Positions 27,804 to 36,130 of a stretch of 36,130 bases of DNA are shown in pieces (position 1 is the stretch's first letter; each line of letters opens with the position of its first letter). Under the pieces are notes generated by a model. That model was not told where the DNA came from. It worked only from the letters and a program-made list of their open reading frames with translations, and did no database searches. The stretch comes from Candidatus Methanoperedens sp. (GTDB taxonomy: Archaea; Halobacteriota; Methanosarcinia; Methanosarcinales; Methanoperedenaceae): assembly GCA_026552835.1 (NCBI GenBank), contig JAPMTY010000098.1, forward strand, positions 1 to 36,130, in the 5' to 3' direction. A program made the translations under genes and the position numbers.

Positions 27804-28785
27804 TAAACTATTATTGTTAATTGTATCCGTTCTCATACTTATAGGCATTTTAAGATTCTCTGAGAACACAAATGACTTCGGTTCTTACAATCCGGATTGG
27901 AACGGAGGTATGCAGATCAGGAAGCTTATGTCTGAAAACCACCAGGTTATAGTTATGCAAGGTCGTGGTGATCTTTCTTCTTACAGATCTAACAAGACAA
28001 CATTTGTTATTCTTGGACCAAGGGGGAATTTTTCAGAAAATGATACGGCTATTATCAGGAAATTCGTAGAAACAGGGGGACTGCTTATCCTTGCGGATGA
28101 CTTCGGTTCCGGAAATGAGCTTCTCAACAGATTTACAACTTCGGTTTCCTTCTCTAATATGCTACTCAAAGACGACATAAGTTTCTGGAAAAACTTTACG
28201 TTTCCTGTAGCATCAACAGGCATTCGAAATGTAAGCAATATCACGATGAATTATCCGACATCACTTGTAATCACGGATGAATCGGTTGAAGTCCTCAGTA
28301 CCAGCAGGTTCGGTATGATTTCGAAAAACGAGTCAGAACGCGGGCAGTCAGGTTCGTATCCTTTGATAGCTCAATTTTCCTATGGTAATGGCGAAATAGT
28401 AGTAATATCCGATCCCAGCATATTTATAAACAGCATGCTTCAAATGGAAGATAACAAACCTCTGCTTGAAGAACTCGTGGGAAATCGAACTACTGTGATT
28501 TTTGACGAAACAGGTCGGATGCCTCCGGTTTTGAGTTTTAATTACCTGGTAAAAACTAATCCTTATTTTCAATATCTATTCGCAGGTACTATCTTATCTC
28601 TGACATATATATATATTAATAAAAGAAAGATAGGTGTATTCGGTAGGAAAAAAACGGAAATAAAGGGTTATGAGAAAATGGATGAAGAGTACATAATTTC
28701 AGATATTTTAAAAAGACATAATTGGAACAAACAAAAATTGATGCTTTTTAGAACAAGGTTAAAGAGGGGAAATAATGAAAAATGA
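27787..28785 (+). CDS. DUF4350-like membrane protein
   Basis: About 332 residues: N-terminal membrane helix (LLLLIVSVLILIGIL), an external class I glutamine-amidotransferase-like fold (about 40-250) with FVILGPRGNFSENDTAII, FVETGGLLILADDFGSGN and GEIVVISDPSIFINSML, then a second helix (about 265-285) and a basic cytoplasmic tail. Such proteins accompany MoxR and DUF58 genes in many genomes; the domain lacks a visible nucleophilic Cys and is probably not enzymatic. ATG at 27787 chosen; a TTG at 27772 lies in frame. Overlaps both neighbours (17 bp and 11 bp). Confidence 0.85.
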   Translation: MIKINNKLLLLIVSVLILIGILRFSENTNDFGSYNPDWNGGMQIRKLMSENHQVIVMQGRGDLSSYRSNKTTFVILGPRGNFSENDTAIIRKFVETGGLLILADDFGSGNELLNRFTTSVSFSNMLLKDDISFWKNFTFPVASTGIRNVSNITMNYPTSLVITDESVEVLSTSRFGMISKNESERGQSGSYPLIAQFSYGNGEIVVISDPSIFINSMLQMEDNKPLLEELVGNRTTVIFDETGRMPPVLSFNYLVKTNPYFQYLFAGTILSLTYIYINKRKIGVFGRKKTEIKGYEKMDEEYIISDILKRHNWNKQKLMLFRTRLKRGNNEK

Positions 28786-29716
28786 ATTAGAGGAGGTTTC
28801 GCATATAGCAAAAGCGATTTTCGATGAAGTAAGTAAGGCGGTAATAGGAAAAGACGACATTATCAATTACCTTACAATAAGCCTTCTCTCAGAGGGGAAC
28901 ATTCTCATGGAGGGTTTACCAGGTGTCGCAAAGACAACCATTGCCAAGACGTTCGCTTCAGTACTTGGCTGTGATTTCAAGAGAATCCAGTTTACCCCCG
29001 ACATAATGCCAGCAGATATCACAGGCACGTATATATTTAATCAAAAGACAGGGAGCTTTGAGCTAAGAAAAGGCCCGGTATTTGCTAATATCATACTTGC
29101 TGATGAGATCAACCGCGCATCTCCGAAATCCCAATCCGCCCTTCTTGAATGTATGGGCGAAAAACAGGTAACGCTTGAGGGAAAAACCATGGAAGTGCCT
29201 AAGCCCTTTATGGTTATCGCAACCCAGAACCCCATAGACTTAGAAGGGACATATCCGCTCCCTGAGGCGCAGATCGACAGGTTCCAGTTTAAACTCAATG
29301 TGGAATATCCTGATGAAAAAGAAGAACTCGAAATGATCATATGGAAAGACAAAGGTGTGACGAGTGAAATAAAAAAAGTTACTTCCCCGGAACAGATCAA
29401 TCGTCTTATCCTTGCGGTAAAAAAAGTGTATATAGATGAGAAAGTAATGTGCTACATCAGGAATTTGGTCATTGGAACAAGGAAGAGGAATGAATTGTTG
29501 ATTGGCGCAAGTCCCAGGGCATCTATTGCCCTCCTTAAAGCATCAAAATCTCTTGCAGCAATCCGCGGAAGGTCTTATGTTATCCCGGATGACATTAAAT
29601 ACCTTCTCCCTGTAGTACTGAGACACCGCATGATCTTAACGCCTGATTCGGAGCTGGGTGGAATAACTGTAGGCGAGATTATCCAGGATGTTTTAAACCA
29701 GGTGGAAGTCGTGTAA
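28775..29716 (+). CDS. MoxR family AAA+ ATPase
   Basis: 313 residues, full MoxR length. Walker A GLPGVAKTT (47-55), Walker B IILADEINRA (106-115), sensor 1 VIATQNPIDLEGTYPLPEAQ, arginine-finger region DRFQFKL and a sensor 2/lid domain with GASPRASIALLKASK and DIKYLLPVVLRHRM. MoxR proteins work as chaperones that insert metal or assemble complexes, usually with a vWA/DUF58 partner encoded next door, as here. Start ATG after GAGGGGA, overlapping the previous gene by 11 bp. Confidence 0.96.
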   Translation: MKNELEEVSHIAKAIFDEVSKAVIGKDDIINYLTISLLSEGNILMEGLPGVAKTTIAKTFASVLGCDFKRIQFTPDIMPADITGTYIFNQKTGSFELRKGPVFANIILADEINRASPKSQSALLECMGEKQVTLEGKTMEVPKPFMVIATQNPIDLEGTYPLPEAQIDRFQFKLNVEYPDEKEELEMIIWKDKGVTSEIKKVTSPEQINRLILAVKKVYIDEKVMCYIRNLVIGTRKRNELLIGASPRASIALLKASKSLAAIRGRSYVIPDDIKYLLPVVLRHRMILTPDSELGGITVGEIIQDVLNQVEVV

Positions 29717-29717
29717 A

Positions 29718-31115
29718 ATGCATGTTAAGCAAAGAGGAAAAAACGCTGTAATTTTTGTTTTTATCTTCCTGATGCTGGGATTAATAACCACAAACCCGTT
29801 ATTTTATGCGGCAGGCATCGTTATAGCTATTCTCCTGTTTTTTGATCTGGCGGGCTTTTTGATCGCGATCGATGCAATGGATGCGTCTGTAATAAGAAAA
29901 ACCAGTAAAAATAAACTGTTCCAGGATAATTATCTTGATGTAAATATCGAGTTAAAAATTAAAGTCAAAAACTTAAAAAACATATATTTTAAAGATGTAT
30001 ATCCAGACGCTTTTTTGCTCGTTTCCGGAGATGTTACGAAAAATATCGACCCAAAGAGTTCATATTATAATATGTGCTATCGTTTAAGAGCAATCAAGCG
30101 CGGAACTTATTCATTTACAGGATCATATCTTCATATTGGAAGCAATTTTCGTATGTTTGGACATAGCACGACTCTTGGAACCAGGGAAGCAGTCAGCATT
30201 TATCCACCGGTTTCATTAAAAAGATCAATCCTGGCGGATAATATTTCTTCACAATTTGGAACTGGTAAATCAAAAAAAAGAGGAATGGGTATTGAAGTTG
30301 CCAACATTAGAAATTACATGCACGGGGACGATTTCAGGCATATAGACTGGAAAACGAGTTTGAGGCTTAACACGACGTTTACAAAAGAGTTCGAATCTGA
30401 TATCGGGCTTTCGGTGTTTGTCCTGGTTGACCATAGCAGGACATCAAATTCAAATCAAAGTCTTGACAATGCTGTAAGGATAGCAAATTCCCTGGTCCAG
30501 CAAGCAGAAGGTGACGATCAATCGGTAGGCCTGGTAACGTTTACGCAAGACAGCATTACAAACCAGGCTTTTATTAGAAAAGGGAAAAAAAACAGTGAAA
30601 TATCAAGAAATCTTTTTTCACTGGAACCAAAGGAAAGTAAACCAAGCATTATAGCTATGGACAGGGGGGAAATAAAAGAATATGAGAGGAAATTAAATTT
30701 GTCAAAGAATGAATTTCTTTCTATACTTGCTCCATTTTTGACCGAAAATCCGGAGCATCTGAAAGCCATGGAACAGCAGGGAATTTACCAGGCAATAAAG
30801 CGTGTAATAAATTTTTCAAAGACATCTTCCTTAATTACTATTATAACAGAACGATACGATGCGGCATTGATCGAGAGTGTACGTCTTGCAACGTATTATG
30901 GACATAAGGTCATTTTGATCGCTATATCAGGTTTTTCATCCAGGGCATATGATGTGCTTGAACTGGAGGAACAATACCAGGAAAATATGATATTCCAGAA
31001 AACAATTGAAAAATTCAAAAGGCTCAAGGGTGTGAAAGTAGTGGAAGTCTACCCTGGAGATAATCCTGAACAAATAATTAACCAGGCGACATACAGATGG
31101 AAAACGCAATACTGA
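29718..31115 (+). CDS. DUF58 protein (vWA-like partner of MoxR)
   Basis: 465 residues. Two membrane helices at 10-27 and 29-50, then a beta domain and the DUF58 signature around 198-217: GDDFRHIDWKTSLR, followed by the vWA-like MIDAS region FVLVDHSRTSNSN with an Asp-x-Ser-x-Thr/Ser type site. Standard MoxR partner; the pair is thought to act on membrane or secreted complexes. ATG lies one base after the MoxR stop. Longer than many DUF58 proteins by about 60-80 residues, with extra sequence between 305 and 365. Confidence 0.93.
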   Translation: MHVKQRGKNAVIFVFIFLMLGLITTNPLFYAAGIVIAILLFFDLAGFLIAIDAMDASVIRKTSKNKLFQDNYLDVNIELKIKVKNLKNIYFKDVYPDAFLLVSGDVTKNIDPKSSYYNMCYRLRAIKRGTYSFTGSYLHIGSNFRMFGHSTTLGTREAVSIYPPVSLKRSILADNISSQFGTGKSKKRGMGIEVANIRNYMHGDDFRHIDWKTSLRLNTTFTKEFESDIGLSVFVLVDHSRTSNSNQSLDNAVRIANSLVQQAEGDDQSVGLVTFTQDSITNQAFIRKGKKNSEISRNLFSLEPKESKPSIIAMDRGEIKEYERKLNLSKNEFLSILAPFLTENPEHLKAMEQQGIYQAIKRVINFSKTSSLITIITERYDAALIESVRLATYYGHKVILIAISGFSSRAYDVLELEEQYQENMIFQKTIEKFKRLKGVKVVEVYPGDNPEQIINQATYRWKTQY

Positions 31116-31906
31116 GAAAAAGAGTAGTTGAGCTTGAAAGAGAGAATGATAAGCTGGGGGCCCAGCATGGGCTGGCAAAAAAAAATGAATATAGGAACAC
31201 AGGTTATGCATTAATATTTTTCGGGGCTTTAACTCTTGTAATCTCTTATTTCACTTACAATAACACTGCACTTGCCTCTATCCTTTTATTCGCTGGCATG
31301 GGTACTACTTATCTGGGCATCATATCTCTTTTTCTCAGCCCGGAGAAGTTCGTCAGGGAAGAGCTCATGGAGAAAAGTGTCATGTCCAGCATTATCGTAA
31401 TAAACAATATCATACAGGAACTCCAGATATATTCAAAAGGGATTTATATTTTGGCGGATAATGAAATCAGGGTTATTCTTCCCCTCAGATCGGACTATAT
31501 ACTTCCTAAAGAGATCCCACAGAGAACGTTCCAGGTGGGTGAACCCGGGAGCACAGCTCTGGTGCTTGTTCCTCTTGGATATTCCCTAATGCAGATGGTA
31601 GAGAAAAAAGGAGCTGATTGTGGCGACCTGGCCACGGCTTTAAATGATGTGCTTGTAGAGGGGCTTGAACTGGCGCACAGCGTAGAGGTAATACAGGGCA
31701 ACGACATAACAGTAAAAGTACTCAAACCCGTGTATATAAACCTATGCAGCAAGGTTTCTAAAGAAGCTCCACGCATATGCGATATTGGTTGTTCTTTTTG
31801 CAGTCTGATAGCCTGCATAGTTACCAGGAGTACAGGAAAAACAATCGTAATAGAGCAGGTTGAACACGATAAAAATAGCGTAATTGTAAGATTCAGTTTG
31901 AGTTAA
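31097..31906 (+). CDS. Coiled-coil membrane protein, last gene of the MoxR operon, function unknown
   Basis: 269 residues: a short N-terminal coiled coil (about 2-24, LRKRVVELERENDKL), two membrane helices (about 37-55 and 60-82) and a soluble C-terminal domain of about 185 residues. The domain holds a cysteine cluster near the end, NLCSKVSKEAPRICDIGC and SFCSLIACI (five Cys in about 30 residues), which could bind metal or form an Fe-S or disulfide site. Overlaps DUF58 by 19 bp, so expression is tied to it. I do not recognise the family. The stop shares TTAA (31903-31906) with the convergent DUF1616 gene. Confidence 0.78.
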   Translation: MENAILRKRVVELERENDKLGAQHGLAKKNEYRNTGYALIFFGALTLVISYFTYNNTALASILLFAGMGTTYLGIISLFLSPEKFVREELMEKSVMSSIIVINNIIQELQIYSKGIYILADNEIRVILPLRSDYILPKEIPQRTFQVGEPGSTALVLVPLGYSLMQMVEKKGADCGDLATALNDVLVEGLELAHSVEVIQGNDITVKVLKPVYINLCSKVSKEAPRICDIGCSFCSLIACIVTRSTGKTIVIEQVEHDKNSVIVRFSLS

Positions 31907-32838
31907 CCTGTTACATTCACCCACAGGTGGGTATCTCTATAAGGTTGTGTAAAATTGCCGTTCCTGTAAAGGAGAAACTGGAGTTTTAAACTGGTGCCGG
32001 CATGCAGGGGAGTGAAGTTTACTTGCTGCTGCCATGTTTGATTATGTGCCGTTTGAATTTGCTGTTCTTTAAGTATATCCTCATTGATTTTAACTTGAAG
32101 CGTATAGTTGACAGGTTCGTATTCGTGGTTCACTATACCCACGATGACGGCGCTGGTTTTTCCTGCAGCGATGTTTGTTGGATAACCCTCGGCCTTGCCG
32201 GCTGTGCCAAGTATGTAGAACTCAGTAAATTTCTCTCCCTGTTTTGGAGTAACGATAACATAAACTAACATAGTTAAAGAAGCTAGAATAGAAATAACTA
32301 GAACTATGGTTAAGATCTTATCAGTACGGTTCTGCGGTTTAACGAACATTTCAGTTTTTATGGAATCATACATTTCTTTGAATTTGACTTCAAATCGCAT
32401 ATTTTCTGCAAGCTTCAGTCGCCTGATTTGAGCAGCGAGAGTCATTACAATGATAAAAAAAGTCAATGAAATCAATATGGGAACAAGGCGGATGCCCCAT
32501 GGCGTAAAGTTCAAAACAAGCCCGATCAGGGGAACGATCGCTATGCTTAGTCCGAAACTGAGGGCAATGCGCTCAATGGCGTCAAGGTCATTTTTTCCTG
32601 GAAAAAGCGCGGCTATTAATGTATAGCCCGGCAAGAACAGCACCAGGGGTATCCCCAGTATAGTTCTTATTGCAGTTTGTTCAAGAAGCGGTGAAAGTAC
32701 AGACGCAAAAGAAAGAACTGTTATGACAATAACTATTCGAAGGTCAGAGGGAAGTTGCAATATGAGTCTGCTGCGATCACCGAAACCCAATCCACGAAAG
32801 GATTTTTTTAATAAATCTAAAACTAGTTTAGATGCCAC
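31903..32838 (-). CDS. DUF1616 membrane protein with external Ig-like domain
   Basis: 311 residues with four hydrophobic segments in the N-terminal 130 (LRIVIVITVLSFASVL, then FLPGYTLIAALFPG, IALSFGLSIAIVPLIGLVLN and ILISLTFFIIVMTL), a cytoplasmic linker, a fifth helix (about 180-200) and an external C-terminal domain (205-311) with IVNHEYEPVNYTLQVKI and LQFLLYRNGNF. FLPGYTLIAALFP is the classic DUF1616 signature. The external domain resembles the small protein of the archaeosortase operon. GTG start directly after the permease TAG, so the ABC genes and this one are one operon. Confidence 0.87.
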   Translation of the reverse strand: MASKLVLDLLKKSFRGLGFGDRSRLILQLPSDLRIVIVITVLSFASVLSPLLEQTAIRTILGIPLVLFLPGYTLIAALFPGKNDLDAIERIALSFGLSIAIVPLIGLVLNFTPWGIRLVPILISLTFFIIVMTLAAQIRRLKLAENMRFEVKFKEMYDSIKTEMFVKPQNRTDKILTIVLVISILASLTMLVYVIVTPKQGEKFTEFYILGTAGKAEGYPTNIAAGKTSAVIVGIVNHEYEPVNYTLQVKINEDILKEQQIQTAHNQTWQQQVNFTPLHAGTSLKLQFLLYRNGNFTQPYRDTHLWVNVTG

Positions 32839-33999
32839 CTAACCCCCCAGCACTTTTACTATATTTGCCCGCCTTCCCAGAAGTGCAGGGATTATTCCGG
32901 ATATTACTCCCGCAATTAAGGCTGTAAAGAAAGCAATAATTATTATAATTGGATTTGAATATGAAACAATATCGATCCCGAACAGTGAAATAGTTGCATA
33001 GTTTAAAACATACCTGCCTGAAAAACCCAATAATACGCCCGTGATGCCTCCGATAATTGAAATTATGATAGACTCATACATTACGATCTTTATTATCGAC
33101 GTATCAGAAATACCGATCGCCCTCATCGTAGCGAATTCCTTCTGTTTTTCATTGATTGAAAATATCATTGCGCTGGATATGAATAATACTCCCAGCACAA
33201 AAGAAACTACGGTAATAGCGATCGCAGTTGCTAGAGTCCGTTTATCGTCGGTTATGCTGTGAGCATAATATTCTGCCTCGGAAAGAACAATGGCGTCTGG
33301 AAAATATTTATGAAGCAGCGGCAGGAGATTATTTCCACTGACGATAATCTGGTTTGCCCTGTCGCCTTTCAAATTCCCGGTAAGTTCCTGCAGTTCAGAC
33401 AGATGCAGTATAGCTACAGGCGCAGTTGAAAATTCTGCAGAATCTATTATAGAGGTGATCTTGAATGGAGTGGAATTAAGAAGACTGGAAGAGGATACGT
33501 TAAGATATATAGAATCTCCTTTAATAACTCCAAGTATATTCGAAAGCTGCTGGTTTATCGCAACTTCGAACGTCCTGTTTTTTCCTGAATAATATCCAGG
33601 GTCTCCCAGGGACAGGGCATCTGGCGGAATAATACTGCCATCAGGTATAATTCCGATTCCAAGGATAACTTTTTGCTCATTTTTTGTTGCATATAGCACT
33701 TTATTCAATATTGGAGTCGCCGTTTTCACATCAGGATTTGATTTTATGTTTTCGACTCGCTGGTGTACGTTTCCCAGCATGGTTTTCTCTGAATTTGTAA
33801 CAGGGTCAAATACGCCTGATCCTGCAGGTATGACCCGGAAATCCGTCTGTTCTGTTACGGGTGCATTTTCCTGATTCATGGTTATGGCGACTGAAACCAG
33901 CAAAATAACCGAAGCAACGGAAATACCAATAGCCAGAATGGTTAAAAAAGATCTTGTTTTCCTGCCTATCAGGTTTAAAAAGGCAATCTTAACGAACAT
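32839..33999 (-). CDS. MacB/FtsX-type ABC transporter permease
   Basis: About 386 residues: N-terminal helix (SFLTILAIGISVASVILLVS), external domain (about 45-260), then three helices with the FtsX core (FISSAMIFSINEKQKEFATMRAIG, ILGFSGRYVLNY and IIPALLGRRAN). Partner of the ATPase just upstream, whose stop it overlaps; ATG at 33999 is preferred (a GTG is one codon earlier). Paralogue of the permease at 24183-25385. Substrate unknown; lipid, lipoprotein or peptide extraction is the usual role of the family. Confidence 0.92.
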   Translation of the reverse strand: MFVKIAFLNLIGRKTRSFLTILAIGISVASVILLVSVAITMNQENAPVTEQTDFRVIPAGSGVFDPVTNSEKTMLGNVHQRVENIKSNPDVKTATPILNKVLYATKNEQKVILGIGIIPDGSIIPPDALSLGDPGYYSGKNRTFEVAINQQLSNILGVIKGDSIYLNVSSSSLLNSTPFKITSIIDSAEFSTAPVAILHLSELQELTGNLKGDRANQIIVSGNNLLPLLHKYFPDAIVLSEAEYYAHSITDDKRTLATAIAITVVSFVLGVLFISSAMIFSINEKQKEFATMRAIGISDTSIIKIVMYESIIISIIGGITGVLLGFSGRYVLNYATISLFGIDIVSYSNPIIIIIAFFTALIAGVISGIIPALLGRRANIVKVLGG

Positions 34000-34675
34000 C
34001 ACTAACTATGCTCCCATCTCGTATTCGTATTAATCTCTTTGCCTTTAAAAAGATTTTTTCATCATGAGTCACTACTATTGTGGTCTTGCCATACTTTAGA
34101 TTCAACTCGAAAAGCAGGTCAATTATTTTTTTCCCTGTGTTACTGTCAAGTTCGCCAGTTGGCTCGTCAGCCAGGATAATGGAAGGATCGTTGGCAAGTG
34201 CGCGTGCTATGGCCACACGTTGCTGTTCCCCGCCGCTTAATTGGCCTGGTTTGTGTTTTTCCCTGCCGGAAAGCCCGACATACTCCAGGAGTGCCAGGAT
34301 ACGCTCTTTTCTTTTGTCTTTTGGAATGCCTGCCTCAGTCATGGGGAGTTCAATGTTCTCATAAGCGGTCAAGGCTGGCATAAGGTAAAAATGCTGGAAT
34401 ACAAAACCAATAGTATGGAGCCTTAGATTTGTGAGATTGCCCGCGCTCAATTTGGAAGTGTCTGTACCGCAGATCATGACGCTTCCAGATGTTGGCGTAT
34501 CCACGCAGCCTATTATGTGAAGCAGCGTTGACTTGCCTGAACCACTTGAACCCTGTATAACTACAAAATCTCCTTGTTCAACTTCAAGATTAATGCCACA
34601 GAGCGCGTTTATAACCACCTCTCCTACATGATATTGCTTGCTTAAATCAGTTAACTGGACAATTTTATCTGGCAT
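33989..34675 (-). CDS. MacB/LolD-type ABC transporter ATPase
   Basis: 228 residues. Walker [14 protein letters not shown]-loop [11 protein letters not shown], signature [15 protein letters not shown], Walker [17 protein letters not shown] and the H-loop VVTHDE. The LDSNTG D-loop and the [13 protein letters not shown] segment are typical of the LolD/MacB/FtsE group. First gene of an ATPase-permease-DUF1616 operon; likely also the only ATPase available locally for the orphan permease at 24183-25385. Confidence 0.96.
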   Translation of the reverse strand: MPDKIVQLTDLSKQYHVGEVVINALCGINLEVEQGDFVVIQGSSGSGKSTLLHIIGCVDTPTSGSVMICGTDTSKLSAGNLTNLRLHTIGFVFQHFYLMPALTAYENIELPMTEAGIPKDKRKERILALLEYVGLSGREKHKPGQLSGGEQQRVAIARALANDPSIILADEPTGELDSNTGKKIIDLLFELNLKYGKTTIVVTHDEKIFLKAKRLIRIRDGSIVSDVR

Positions 34676-34913
34676 ATAATCAACTCTTTCTTATTATTCT
34701 TAACCGTTATAATTATATGTAAGAACACTCATTTCAGAGAATTGACATCATAAAACCGCTAAATATCCATTATAATACGGTTTGATCAATTTTTTGAAAA
34801 AATATACACTCTATTTGAAAATTATGTATGATGATGAGTATAATTATTATATATAGAATAATATTTTTTACATAAACTATAAATAGTTTTATGTTTCAAG
34901 TGTAGTCAGGATT
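34676..34913. other. Divergent intergenic region, very AT-rich
   Basis: 238 bp between the ABC ATPase (minus) and the surface-protein gene (plus). A minus-strand TATA-like TATAATTATAAC (34708-34718 area) lies about 35 bases before the ATPase start. The rest is AT-rich with runs such as ATAATTATTATATATAG and, on the minus strand, CTCATCATCATA (34828-34839), a near match to the repeats at 13341 and 21453. No ORF of note, no RNA gene seen. Confidence 0.6.
34870..34894 (+). promoter_or_regulatory. Inverted repeat overlying the TATA box of the surface-protein gene
   Basis: Arms ACATAAACTAT (34870-34880) and ATAGTTTTATGT (34883-34894) are inverted copies except for one extra base; the TATA box TATAAATA (34878-34885) is at the centre, about 32 bases before the ATG, giving a very short leader. 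A regulator binding the repeat would block TBP. Confidence 0.5.
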
Positions 34914-36130
34914 ATGGGTAATATAAAAGGTATAACTAATTATGCGATATTGGGATTTGTGATGGTTTTATTGGTAGTTTTTGCTCTTCCTGCGAATGCT
35001 GGAATAAATTTCAATTACACCAACGTAACGCCTCGTAATTACACTATCACCGATACTGTAATGAATTCAGAAAATTTTGTAAGACTGATCGGCGGAAATA
35101 TTGAAATGCCTACAGTTAACCTGTTTTTTTCGATCGATAATACCACCCTTGTCAGCGGTCCTAAATCTGTGACCATTACCAGCTCAAGATTTGGCCCGAA
35201 AACAACAAATATTCCTGCTCAGAAAGTTTATATTGCAAGTGCGGATGGCAATGCAACTATAAATTATTATATAGATGCATCAGCAATTTTTAAAAATGCC
35301 AGTGTAAATATATCCACCTATTCGCAGATCAGCAATACAGTCCCTTTTTTTTCAGATCTTTCCGTGGCTCTGCTGGATTTTAATGACCTTAAGAACAAAT
35401 GGTCAAATAAAAGCAAAGTACTTGATGACCTCGTAAACACGGCAAGTGACCAGAGCAAAATAAACGAAACAAAAGTAAATCTTAATTCTGGTGGTGATTC
35501 TGTTTATATAAGTCAAAATCTACCCGCTGGAAATTATCTTATCCTGGTAACAAAGGGAACCGACCCGAAGGAGATTATCACATTCACGATTGTCAGGGTC
35601 ATGCCATTTACCTCTACTATTACTGTGCCTTCAACCGGGACTGCAGGCTCAGACATAAATGTAGGTGTAAGTCTTTCAAGTGCACCTTCGGGAAATTACA
35701 CCTATATCACGAGTATTATTAACAGGGAAGATTATAGCGACAATATTGGGAATGTAAACATTACCTGGAGCGGTCGTCAAAATCTTTCACAGGCAACAAG
35801 GATAAATGGGATTGTTCTTGCAGATGCAAACGCTTTAACAGACATAATTCCAAGGTCTAATACCACAAGAACCACAATAAACTCTACCACTGCCACCCTT
35901 ACTCTAAAAACAGGAGCGCTGCCTGCAGGGAGTTACTTCCTTCATACTATTGTTTTTAACAGCAGTAATCAATCTGTTGCATTCAACCAGAGCAGTTTTA
36001 CTTTAACCTATTCGACACCTGTATTGACTGCCATAACGGTTTCACCGTTGACTGAATCGTTTGTTGCGGGAAATACTGCCAGCTTCACTGCAGCGCCGAA
36101 AGACCAGAATGGTAATGCCTTCACTGCAAC
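34914..36130 (+). CDS. Secreted surface protein, N-terminal part (continues past the window)
   Basis: Open frame of 405 codons with no stop to the window end. A clear signal peptide (about 1-29, with FVMVLLVVFALPANA) is followed by NYTNVTPRNYTITDTVMN, many N-x-S/T sites and beta-rich repeats; the last visible part (ITVSPLTESFVAGNTASF) looks like the start of a bacterial-Ig-like (BIG) domain. The opening resembles large S-layer-associated proteins of methanogens. The C-terminus, and so the anchor type (PEF- or PGF-CTERM or none), is not visible. Divergent from the ABC operon. Confidence 0.85.
   Translation, partial: MGNIKGITNYAILGFVMVLLVVFALPANAGINFNYTNVTPRNYTITDTVMNSENFVRLIGGNIEMPTVNLFFSIDNTTLVSGPKSVTITSSRFGPKTTNIPAQKVYIASADGNATINYYIDASAIFKNASVNISTYSQISNTVPFFSDLSVALLDFNDLKNKWSNKSKVLDDLVNTASDQSKINETKVNLNSGGDSVYISQNLPAGNYLILVTKGTDPKEIITFTIVRVMPFTSTITVPSTGTAGSDINVGVSLSSAPSGNYTYITSIINREDYSDNIGNVNITWSGRQNLSQATRINGIVLADANALTDIIPRSNTTRTTINSTTATLTLKTGALPAGSYFLHTIVFNSSNQSVAFNQSSFTLTYSTPVLTAITVSPLTESFVAGNTASFTAAPKDQNGNAFTA

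Noticed and set aside
28775..31115. MoxR-DUF58 pair as part of a defence island (MoxR-vWA ternary systems)
   Set aside because: The neighbours are DUF4350-, Ig- and membrane-type envelope genes; no nuclease, TPR or protease effector is encoded.

Overview
The window reads as a chromosomal segment of a euryarchaeon, most likely a member of the Methanosarcinales sensu lato (a Methanoperedens/ANME-2d-type genome is my best guess, from gene content and protein style only). Evidence for Archaea: an elongator tRNA-Met with a bulge-helix-bulge intron, tRNAs without encoded CCA, TATA-type promoters with very short leaders, GGTG-type ribosome binding sites, many TTG starts, an M42 tetrahedral aminopeptidase, archaeal GlmU-type enzymes, an archaeosortase and a PEF-CTERM surface protein. 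Base composition looks even across the window, and I see no insertion sequence, integrase, CRISPR array or phage gene.

Layout. (1) 1-6600, core metabolism: tRNA-Met; then, on the minus strand in transcription order, an M42 aminopeptidase, the isopropylmalate/citramalate synthase, ilvB, ilvN and enolase (own promoter); then tRNA-Gly. (2) 6697-12211, plus strand: a tightly packed amino-sugar operon (GlmU-like protein, glmS, glmM, glmU) that makes UDP-GlcNAc. (3) 12233-24176, cell surface: a polyprenol-phosphate-type GT2 glycosyltransferase; a minus-strand operon with a CARDB-like membrane protein, a 1950-residue TIG-repeat protein ending in PEF-CTERM, a small Ig-like anchored protein and an archaeosortase; and a divergent plus-strand operon with a CPBP-family membrane protease, a NodB-type deacetylase and a GT4 glycosyltransferase. 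(4) 24183-34675, envelope/export: a plus-strand MoxR operon (small membrane protein, Ig-like receptor-like protein, DUF4350-like protein, MoxR ATPase, DUF58 protein, coiled-coil membrane protein) flanked on both sides by minus-strand MacB/FtsX-type permeases, one of them grouped with its ATPase and a DUF1616 protein. (5) 34914-end: the start of another secreted surface protein, cut by the window edge.

How they may work together: region 2 supplies activated amino sugar, region 3 builds and anchors a very large surface protein and modifies lipid-linked sugars, and region 4 looks like a chaperone/transport module for envelope proteins. The link between the archaeosortase operon and the ABC/DUF1616 operon is strengthened by a similar Ig-like domain in both (inference from reading the two proteins side by side). 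Points most worth checking are an isopropylmalate synthase gene with no usable start codon, a GlmU paralogue that has lost the acetyltransferase motifs, two near-identical 633-bp modules in the giant gene, and palindromes lying on TATA boxes.
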